Source: an uncultured Gammaproteobacteria bacterium (GTDB taxonomy: Bacteria; Pseudomonadota; Gammaproteobacteria; Steroidobacterales; GCA-2729495). Taken from it: a stretch of 64,000 nt of DNA. Of this stretch, positions 36,307-43,066 are shown piece after piece. Every line of letters starts with the position of its first letter. Within the stretch, counting starts at the first letter, position 1. The notes beneath the pieces were generated by a model that had not been told where the DNA came from, searched no databases, and worked only from the letters and a program-made list of their open reading frames with translations. The translations under genes and the position numbers were made by a program. The stretch lies in contig CAKZWQ010000002.1 in NCBI GenBank assembly GCA_937921935.1, forward strand, positions 1 through 64,000, given 5' to 3'.

Positions 36307-36918
36307 TCAGTCTGGTTGTTGCATCAACATGGACATGCGTACCAGCTCTGCAAGGGAGCGTGCGCACATTTTCTCCATGACCCGGGCACGGTGAATTTCC
36401 ACCGTCCGCTGACTCAAGTCCAAGTCCATCGCGATGACCTTATTGGCAAGGCCCCGCACCACACATTCCATCACTTCGCATTCCCGCGGAGTCAGGGTCT
36501 CGTAGCATTCCTGCAGGCTGCGTTTGCGATCTTCTTCCGACCGGTGGGCTTCATCCCAGCTCATGGCCTTGTTAATGCGGTCCAGCAGGTCCTGGTCGCG
36601 ATAGGGTTTCTGGATAAAATCAAAGGCGCCGTTGTGCATGGCCTCGACCGCCATGGGTACGTCGCCGTGACCGGTGACGAAGATCACCGGCATGCTTAGC
36701 TGCTGATCGACCAGGTGCCGGTGCAGTTCCATGCCGCTCATACCGGGCATACGAATATCCAGCACGATGCAGCCATTCCAGTCTGCGTCATAGGCGTCAA
36801 GGAATTCCTGGGCAGACGCGAATAGCTGGCTGTCGATCTTCATGGATCGCAGCAGCATACCGAGAGAATCCCTCACGGCCTGATCGTCATCGATGACAAA
36901 TACCGTGGCTTGCGCCAT
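36307..36918 (-). CDS. fixJ: FixJ-like response regulator
   Basis: This 203-residue regulator has a receiver domain (1-120) with Asp54 in CIVLDIRMPGMSG, the residue phosphorylated in FixJ, and Lys in FIQKPYRDQDLL. The C-terminal LuxR-type helix-turn-helix has LTPRECEVMECVVRGLANKVIA and RTVEIHRARVMEKM. It starts 4 nt after the FixL-like kinase and is its partner. Targets are unknown here; in rhizobia FixJ turns on fixK and microaerobic respiration. Confidence 0.9.
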   Translation of the reverse strand: MAQATVFVIDDDQAVRDSLGMLLRSMKIDSQLFASAQEFLDAYDADWNGCIVLDIRMPGMSGMELHRHLVDQQLSMPVIFVTGHGDVPMAVEAMHNGAFDFIQKPYRDQDLLDRINKAMSWDEAHRSEEDRKRSLQECYETLTPRECEVMECVVRGLANKVIAMDLDLSQRTVEIHRARVMEKMCARSLAELVRMSMLMQQPD

Positions 36919-36922
36919 GCCT

Positions 36923-38089
36923 CTAGTCAGCCTTGGTTGGCAGGATCAGGAAAAAGGTTGCCCCTACCACCGGATTGTTGAAGTAAGACAGTTTACCCCC
37001 GTGGGCGGTGGCGATGGAACGGCTGATAGCCAGTCCCAGGCCCATACCGGAGCTCTTGGTGGTAAAAAACGGCGTGAATACCTCTTCCGCGACCTGGTCA
37101 CTGACGCCATGGCCCCGGTCGGTAACACCAATCCTTACATGGGTCTCGTCTTCCATCCAGACGCGCAGATCCAGTCGGCGGCTGGCCTCATCCACCCCTT
37201 TCATAGCGTCGATACCATTGCGAACCAGGTTCAGTAATACCTGCTGAATCTGGATTTCGTCCGCGTTGATTGTGGGCAGATCCTTCTCCAGGCGAATCCG
37301 CAGGTCCACATGATTCGCCCGGGCATCCATCCTGGCCAGGGGCAGGACGGCCAGAATCAGATCACGGATATCGACGGGCTGGCGACCGGACTCGCGGCTG
37401 CGGGCGAAGTCGCGCATACGCTGGATGATTTCGGCCGCGCGGTAGGCCTGCACACTGATTTGGTCCAGCGCCCTGTCTACGTCACGACGGTTCTCATCGC
37501 CCTGGTCCAGCAGGCGCGTGCAGGCTGCCGTGTAGTTGGAGATCGCACTCAAGGGCTGATTGAGCTCATGGGCCATGGCAGCAGCCATTTCGCCCATGGT
37601 TGTCAGGCGACTGACGTGACTCATCTGTTCGCGCTGCCGCAGGGCTTCTTCTTCAGCCAGCTTCTGCTCAGTCAGGTCTCGAATCAGACCGACGAAGTGC
37701 AACTCATTCTTGACACGAGCTTCACCGATGGCCAGATCCACAGGAAATTCACGCCCGTCGCGATGTCTCGCCACAACTTCGCGGCCGATACCGATAATCT
37801 TGCGCTCGCCCGTGCGCATATAGTTATCCATGTAGCGATCGTGAGCTCGCGCATCGCGCGTGTTCATGATGATTTCGATGGTCTGGCCGGCGACGTCTGC
37901 GGCAGCGAAACCAAACATGGATTCTGCGGCGGCGTTCATGCGCAGAATGCGGCCATCGCGATCGGTGACGATGATGCCGTCAATGGCAGCGTTGAGGAGG
38001 GCCTCGAACTCCGCTGCACTGAACTCCACATCCTGCGAGCTATCTGCTTGCTTGGGGGTTGCGGCGACGTGCTTGGGGTCGGTGGACAT
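36923..38089 (-). CDS. fixL: FixL-like haem-PAS oxygen sensor kinase
   Basis: The 388-residue kinase has no membrane helices. Its PAS domain (about 25-140) contains RAHDRYMDNYM, with a His at the place of the FixL haem ligand (His83 here, His200 in B. japonicum). Twenty residues later comes the Arg of IGIGR (Arg103; Arg220 in FixL), which responds to bound oxygen. The dimerisation/phosphorylation box is AHELNQPLSAI and the ATPase domain ends with GMGLGLAISRSI. The FixL assignment from these residues is strong but haem binding is untested. It lies between the UspA gene and the FixJ-like gene. Confidence 0.85.
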   Translation of the reverse strand: MSTDPKHVAATPKQADSSQDVEFSAAEFEALLNAAIDGIIVTDRDGRILRMNAAAESMFGFAAADVAGQTIEIIMNTRDARAHDRYMDNYMRTGERKIIGIGREVVARHRDGREFPVDLAIGEARVKNELHFVGLIRDLTEQKLAEEEALRQREQMSHVSRLTTMGEMAAAMAHELNQPLSAISNYTAACTRLLDQGDENRRDVDRALDQISVQAYRAAEIIQRMRDFARSRESGRQPVDIRDLILAVLPLARMDARANHVDLRIRLEKDLPTINADEIQIQQVLLNLVRNGIDAMKGVDEASRRLDLRVWMEDETHVRIGVTDRGHGVSDQVAEEVFTPFFTTKSSGMGLGLAISRSIATAHGGKLSYFNNPVVGATFFLILPTKAD

Positions 38090-38152
38090 AGCCAGACAAC
38101 GATACAACGCCGGCTGCCGGAACTACCAGCCGGCGCACCGCCAGGCAGCAGC

Positions 38153-39127
38153 CTATTGGCTCAGTTCAATGAAATCGGCGGACTGGGCCTTGTAGGTAAC
38201 CGGGCTGTCAAAGCCCGGTGGCTTCACGATCAGCACGTCGCAGGGCAATTGATCCAGCACCCGTTCGGCGGTGCTGCCGATGGCAACCCGCTCCCAGGGA
38301 CCACGCGCGATGGCGCCCATTACCACCAGGCCCGCGTTGATCTCGCGGGCCAGGGCGGGCAGTACTTCGGCTGCCCTGCCGGGAAGCACATGGGTCTGGG
38401 CAGGCGGCAATTCCTCGTCGGCCATGAGTTTTGCAAAGGCCTGCTCGTGTTCGGTCTTGACCCGGGCGTTGATCTCAGCCACCGGGATCGGTGTCGGGGC
38501 CAGGGAGAAGGCGCCCGCTTTAGCGATATCAGCCAGGGCGTCATAACCGTGATACACGTGCAACCGTGCCTGCTCGCCGCCGGCGACTTCCCTGGCCTGC
38601 TGCAGCACGATTTTGTCCAGGCTTGCCGGTTTGTCATGCTCATGACTGGGGTCTACCGCGGCGAGTACGACTGCATCCTGTAACGGGGGATTTTTGACTA
38701 GCCACAGCGGCGCCGGCAGGGCGCGGATCAGTTGCCAGTCCGTGATGGTGAACAGGGTGCGCGCAATAGTGCTGTGGTGATGGGTGTCTTTAATGATCAG
38801 CCTGGGCTCTTCACGCAGGGCAACACGCACGATGGCGTCAGCGAGGGGCTTATCCCAGACTGCCCGAATAGTGACTTTGATGCCGTCGGCAGCCAGCTTT
38901 TCGCGCAGGGAATTCAGATATCCCAACTGATGACGCAGGGACTGTTCACGCAAGGCCCCTCGTTCTGTCGCAACCAGAAAACCACGGCCGGCAAATTGGG
39001 AATCGTAATGACAGATGAGCAATTCCAGATCGCAGCCAAGGGACCGGCACAAGGCCAAGCCCTGGGTTACTGCCGGTTGCTCAGCGGCGGTTGGATCAAC
39101 CACCACCAGAATTTTTTGTCTGGACAT
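38153..39127 (-). CDS. Tandem universal stress protein (UspE-like)
   Basis: The 324 residues contain two Usp domains (about 5-145 and 155-315). The second has VVMGAIARGPWERVAIGSTAERV, the ATP-binding Usp signature. The ATG at 39127 has GGGAG 8 nt upstream and is preferred to a GTG eight codons earlier. It precedes the FixL-like kinase by 63 nt on the same strand. Usp genes are commonly controlled by FixK/Fnr-type oxygen circuits, which fits this neighbourhood. Confidence 0.88.
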   Translation of the reverse strand: MSRQKILVVVDPTAAEQPAVTQGLALCRSLGCDLELLICHYDSQFAGRGFLVATERGALREQSLRHQLGYLNSLREKLAADGIKVTIRAVWDKPLADAIVRVALREEPRLIIKDTHHHSTIARTLFTITDWQLIRALPAPLWLVKNPPLQDAVVLAAVDPSHEHDKPASLDKIVLQQAREVAGGEQARLHVYHGYDALADIAKAGAFSLAPTPIPVAEINARVKTEHEQAFAKLMADEELPPAQTHVLPGRAAEVLPALAREINAGLVVMGAIARGPWERVAIGSTAERVLDQLPCDVLIVKPPGFDSPVTYKAQSADFIELSQ

Positions 39128-39298
39128 CACGGACGCTCCCGAAATCGACACCTGAGTTTATCTAAGCAGAGAAACTGAAACGGGTGAACCGCTGATGCGC
39201 GCAAGAGCTGGTGGAAAACACGGATTGACCCGGAAGGGGAAATCCATCCATCTGCCTGCGGCTTTGCTCGCGCAGCCTCCAGCCTCTAGTCTGGACGC

Positions 39299-39895
39299 AT
39301 GGAAACACAGGCTAAAACGGCCGAGCCGGCCCTGGCCGGGCTGGTGCTGGCAGCCGGAGCGGCCCGACGTTTTGGCGCGGCCAAACAGCTGGCGCAGCTC
39401 GACGGCCTCGCCCTGGTGGTGCGCGTTGTCCGGGCTTTGGCCCCGGCTTGCCCTGCCGGTGTGGTGGTCGTGACCGGCGCCTACCAGGAAGAGGTGGCCA
39501 GCGCCTTGGCGGGTGAGCCTGCCCGCTGTGTCTACAACCCAGGTTGGCGAGCCGGGATGGGATCTTCCATTGGCCGGGGTCTGGACCAGCTTGGTGCGCA
39601 GACAGCGGCAGCCCTGGTTGCCCTGGCGGATCAGCCGGGTATTGAGACGGCGCACTTTCTGGCCCTGGTCGCCGCCTGGCAGCAACAGCCGGAGCAGCCC
39701 GCGGCGGCCGTCTATGGCGGCCACGCCGGGGTGCCGGCCATCTTTCCTCGCAGCTACTGGCCGGCCTTGCAGCAGCTGCAGGGTGACCGGGGTGCCCGCT
39801 CCCTGCTGCGGGACTCCGCGGGTGTGACGGCGGTGGATTTACCCGCGGCGGCCTGGGATGTGGACGAGCCGGATGATCTGCAGGGGCGCGGGTGA
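39299..39895 (+). CDS. MobA/MocA-like nucleotidyltransferase
   Basis: This 198-residue enzyme has the NTP-transferase signature LVLAAGAARRFGAAKQL and the metal-binding Asp in ALADQPG. MocA and MobA add CMP or GMP to molybdopterin; related members act on other substrates. Genes for MoaD and MoaE follow, so a molybdenum-cofactor role is likely. It is closer to the MocA branch by the GAAKQL form, but specificity is not certain. Confidence 0.85.
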   Translation: METQAKTAEPALAGLVLAAGAARRFGAAKQLAQLDGLALVVRVVRALAPACPAGVVVVTGAYQEEVASALAGEPARCVYNPGWRAGMGSSIGRGLDQLGAQTAAALVALADQPGIETAHFLALVAAWQQQPEQPAAAVYGGHAGVPAIFPRSYWPALQQLQGDRGARSLLRDSAGVTAVDLPAAAWDVDEPDDLQGRG

Positions 39896-39942
39896 AACTG
39901 CGCTTGTCAGCGCGGCTGTGCGCCGTGTAACGTCCGCAGGCC

Positions 39943-40182
39943 ATGAAAACCATCCGTATCGAATACTTTGCCGTGCTGCGTGAGCACACGGGCCGCGGCA
40001 ATGAAAGCTTCAGTACCGGGGCGCAGAACGTGGATGAGTTATTCGCCGAATTGAACGAGCGCTATAGCTTCCCGGCTGTCGGACAGCTGAAAGTGGCGGT
40101 TAACGATGAATTTGGCGATTGGCAGACCCGGCTCACCGACGGCGATTCCGTCGTCTTCATTCCACCCGTGGCCGGCGGATGA
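39943..40182 (+). CDS. moaD: Molybdopterin synthase small subunit MoaD
   Basis: MoaD is a ubiquitin-like sulfur carrier of 79 residues. It ends in VAGG, whose terminal glycine becomes a thiocarboxylate that donates sulfur to precursor Z. IEYFAVLREHTG opens the fold. Its stop overlaps the moaE start (ATGA), giving equal synthesis of both subunits. Confidence 0.95.
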   Translation: MKTIRIEYFAVLREHTGRGNESFSTGAQNVDELFAELNERYSFPAVGQLKVAVNDEFGDWQTRLTDGDSVVFIPPVAGG

Positions 40183-40649
40183 GTGGCTTTCGTTTTGTCA
40201 CCGGTCCCGTGGCGCCTGAGGACTACCAGGCTCACTTAACGGACCTGTCCTGCGGTGGATTCGTCAGCTTCGAAGGTTGGGTGCGCGACCATAACGAAGG
40301 TCGCGAGGTGCTGCGCCTGGAGTACGAGGCTTATGAAAGTCTCGGTATCAAGGAGGGTGAACGCATCATTGCCGAAGCCCGCGAGCGCTTCGCCATTGAA
40401 CATGCCAGTTGCGTTCACGCTGTCGGCCAGCTTGAGCTGGGCCAGCGCGCTGTCTGGGTCGGTGTCAGTTCACACCATCGCGATGCTGCTTTTCAGGCCT
40501 GTCGCTACATCATCGACGAGGTCAAACAGCGGGTGCCCATCTGGAAGAAAGAGCACTATCGGGATGGCGACTCCGGCTGGGTGAACTGTGAGGCTTGCGC
40601 CAGCGCAGGCAAGCACACGCCGCCGTCCAGGGTAGCGGGCGCCGGCTAA
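40179..40649 (+). CDS. moaE: Molybdopterin synthase catalytic subunit MoaE
   Basis: The 156-residue protein contains GGFVSFEGWVRDHNEGREVLRLEYEAYE and the catalytic-site VPIWKKEHYRDG, in which the two lysines are conserved. With MoaD it inserts two sulfurs to form molybdopterin. The start at 40179 overlaps the moaD stop by 4 bp; a longer frame upstream is a moaD shadow. It ends 28 bp before the convergent dsbA. Confidence 0.96.
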   Translation: MSGFRFVTGPVAPEDYQAHLTDLSCGGFVSFEGWVRDHNEGREVLRLEYEAYESLGIKEGERIIAEARERFAIEHASCVHAVGQLELGQRAVWVGVSSHHRDAAFQACRYIIDEVKQRVPIWKKEHYRDGDSGWVNCEACASAGKHTPPSRVAGAG

Positions 40650-40677
40650 AAGACTGCGGGTCCCGACAGGGGTCAGA

Positions 40678-41496
40678 TCAGAGGGTGCTGCGCTCGCGCT
40701 CGACCAGTTCGTCTGTTACCGAGAGCATATCGTTGAAGCTCTTGATCTCCGGACCATCGACCACGTACTTACCGTCCACCACGATGACCGGCACGCTGCG
40801 GATACGGTAACGCTGGGTCAGGTCGCGGGCTCGCTTGAGTTTGCTTTCGACGGAAAAGGAACGAAAGGCCTTGTCGAAATCTGCTTCGCTGATGCCGTTC
40901 TGGACAAAGAATTTACGAATGTCGTTTTCGCGGGTCAGGCTCAGGCCATCGCGATGCAGGGCATTGAAAAATGCGGTGTGCATTTCGTCCAGTTTGCCCA
41001 GGGCTTCGGCCGTGTAATACATGCGGGCGTGAATTTCATTGGTGGGATTCCACATTACCGGCAGTCTGACGAAGCTGACGTCTGCCGGCAGTTCTTTTTC
41101 CCAGCCATTGATGACGGGATCAAAGCTGAAGCAGTGCGGGCAGCCGTACCAGAAGATTTCGATGACCTCGATACCACCCGGTCCGCCGGCTGTTCCCTGG
41201 GCGGCAGTGAGTTGGGAGAAATGTTTGCCCGCTGCGTACTGCCAGTCCTTAGCTGTACTGGCTTGGGGCGCCGGTGCGGCAGCAGCTTGCTCTTGCGCCT
41301 GCGCTTCGGGTTCCGCTGCGATCGGTGCCGGGGGCACGGATTCTGTTACGTCTGCTTCAGTGACCGGCGCCTGCGTCTGGCCCATAGGTGCCTGCGCTTC
41401 TGTTGCCGGCGTGCTTGAGTCTTGGGGTTCATCGCCGCCGCAGGCTACGAGCAGCAGGGCGAGGAGGGCGGGCAGAATCAGTCGGTGCATAGTCAT
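40678..41496 (-). CDS. dsbA: DsbA-like thiol:disulfide oxidoreductase, lipoprotein form
   Basis: The 272 residues start with a lipoprotein signal (lipobox LVAC, Cys19). A 60-residue Ala/Pro/Glu-rich tether follows, then a DsbA thioredoxin fold with the CPHC active site (119-122) and the cis-proline region SVPVIVV. It forms disulfides in exported proteins. Typical DsbA is soluble, so the membrane tether is a variation. It is downstream of the cytochrome c4 gene, a common pairing in gammaproteobacteria. Confidence 0.93.
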   Translation of the reverse strand: MTMHRLILPALLALLLVACGGDEPQDSSTPATEAQAPMGQTQAPVTEADVTESVPPAPIAAEPEAQAQEQAAAAPAPQASTAKDWQYAAGKHFSQLTAAQGTAGGPGGIEVIEIFWYGCPHCFSFDPVINGWEKELPADVSFVRLPVMWNPTNEIHARMYYTAEALGKLDEMHTAFFNALHRDGLSLTRENDIRKFFVQNGISEADFDKAFRSFSVESKLKRARDLTQRYRIRSVPVIVVDGKYVVDGPEIKSFNDMLSVTDELVERERSTL

Positions 41497-41546
41497 TCGG
41501 AAGACCTTTGATACGCGCGGCCAGTCAGCTGCCGCACGGTGAAGAA

Positions 41547-42182
41547 TTACTCGAGACCCTGAATATAGGAGGCCACGGCGAGAATTTCCTCCTCGCTTAG
41601 CATCGCAGCAGTATTGCGCATCATCTGATTCGGGTCAGATTTACGTGACTGACTGGCGTAGGCCCGCAACTGCGCAGCGGTGTAGTTGGCGTGCTGGCCG
41701 GCCAGGGCCGGGTAGGCGGCCTGGGGATTACCCATGCCCTGGGGGCCGTGGCAGGCAATACAGGCTCCGATGCCGCGATCCTTATTACCGCCTCGATACA
41801 GTCGCTCGCCGGCGGCAATCAGGGCCGGATCAGCAGTCCGCGGCGCGCGTGTCTGGGAAGCATAGAAAGCCGCGAGGTCCGCCATATCCTGATCTGACAG
41901 GGCGGCCACCTGTCCCAGCATGAGCACATTTTCCCGGGAGCCGCCGGGGCGAAAGGACTTCAGGGCGTCTTCCAGGTAGCGGGCGTTTTGGCCGGCAAGA
42001 CTCGGCCATTCCGGATTCAGGCTGTTGCCGTCCGGGCCGTGACAGGCGGCGCAGGTCGCGGCCTTTTGCTGCCCGGCTTCGACGGAGCCTTCGGCCCCTG
42101 CCAGGTTGGCCAGGCACAGCAGTGCCAGGACGGTTAGCAGGCGGGACAGAGGGGTGATTGGTGACAAGCTGAAACTTTGCAT
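41547..42182 (-). CDS. Dihaem cytochrome c4
   Basis: The 211-residue periplasmic protein has a signal peptide (about 1-30) and two cytochrome c domains with haem sites CAACH (44-48) and CIACH (141-145). MLGQVAALSDQDMADLAAFYA and NTAAMLSEEEILAVASYI hold the likely Met ligands. It carries electrons to terminal oxidases. It is divergent from engB across 100 bp and upstream of dsbA. Confidence 0.93.
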   Translation of the reverse strand: MQSFSLSPITPLSRLLTVLALLCLANLAGAEGSVEAGQQKAATCAACHGPDGNSLNPEWPSLAGQNARYLEDALKSFRPGGSRENVLMLGQVAALSDQDMADLAAFYASQTRAPRTADPALIAAGERLYRGGNKDRGIGACIACHGPQGMGNPQAAYPALAGQHANYTAAQLRAYASQSRKSDPNQMMRNTAAMLSEEEILAVASYIQGLE

Positions 42183-42282
42183 AGGGTGAAATAGCCCCCT
42201 GTCGGGCGCATGCTAGACTTCTTAAAAGGCGCGCATTCTACACCAACGGTGTGGGGCCGACGCCAACGGCACCCGGAGTCTC

Positions 42283-42933
42283 ATGTCCCAGTATCCTGAA
42301 GCCCGGTTCCTGACCAGCGCCTTCCGCCCGGCCCAGTTTGTCCCCGATACCGGTTCTGAGGTGGCTTTCGCCGGCCGCTCCAATGCCGGCAAATCCAGCG
42401 CTATTAACCGGATCGTGAACCGCCGGGGCTTTGCCAAGACGAGTAAACAGCCCGGCCGGACCCAACTGATCAATTTTTTCGACCTGGGCGCCGAGCGTCG
42501 CCTGGTTGATCTGCCCGGCTACGGCTATGCCCGCGTCACCAAGGCGATGCAAAAGCACTGGCGGGCGCTGCTGGTGGACTATTTTGAAACCCGGGAATCC
42601 CTGGTTGGGGTCATGCTGGTGGTGGACTCTCGCCGCCTGCTCGGGGACTTCGACTGGCAGATGCTGGACTGGTGCCAGGAAATTGGCAGGCCGGCGCATG
42701 TTCTGTTAACCAAGGCTGACAAGCTGAAGCGAGAGCCGGCCAGCAAGGCCCTGGCCCAGGTACGCAAAGAACTCGATGGGGTGGCCACGGCGCAGCTGTT
42801 TTCTGCGACCAAAGACACGGGGCTGGAGCCTGCGCGTCAGCGGCTCGCGGAATTGCTGCTGGGGGAAGAAAAAAAGGCCTCGGGCGAGGAGTACAGGGGA
42901 ACGCCCGAGGCCAAATCAACCGGTTTGGGGTGA
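42283..42933 (+). CDS. engB: Ribosome biogenesis GTPase YihA/EngB
   Basis: The 216-residue GTPase has G1 GRSNAGKSS (31-39), G3 DLPGYG and G4 TKADKL. It assists assembly of the large ribosomal subunit. Its last codons contain the stem of an intrinsic terminator that serves polA on the other strand. A weaker inverted repeat (42918-42924 with 42933-42939) spans its own stop codon and may end its transcript. Confidence 0.95.
   Translation: MSQYPEARFLTSAFRPAQFVPDTGSEVAFAGRSNAGKSSAINRIVNRRGFAKTSKQPGRTQLINFFDLGAERRLVDLPGYGYARVTKAMQKHWRALLVDYFETRESLVGVMLVVDSRRLLGDFDWQMLDWCQEIGRPAHVLLTKADKLKREPASKALAQVRKELDGVATAQLFSATKDTGLEPARQRLAELLLGEEKKASGEEYRGTPEAKSTGLG
42869..42912 (-). terminator. polA-operon terminator embedded in engB
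   Basis: GGCCTCGGGCG (42876-42886) pairs with CGCCCGAGGCC (42902-42912), and on the minus strand TTTTTTCTTC follows. It is oriented to stop polA transcripts 155 bp past the polA stop, yet it lies wholly within the engB coding sequence. Confidence 0.85.
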
Positions 42934-43066
42934 CCGGTTTATTACCCGCTCAGGGAGGTTAGCGGGAGGCGCTAAAACGCCTGCTAAATTAGAAGTTGGA
43001 ATGGGTCTAAAGTTCCCTGCCTGGATACGCAGGTTTCGCTGTTCTGCGACATGCGGCCGGTCCGGC

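Noticed and set aside
39128..39200. Fnr box before the UspA gene
   Set aside because: A TTGCG...ATCAG stretch has the wrong spacing (13 instead of 14) and mismatched half-sites.
42183..42282. Spot 42-like small RNA near polA/engB
   Set aside because: The enteric spf gene lies between polA and engB, but here these genes are convergent and the gaps show no matching sequence.
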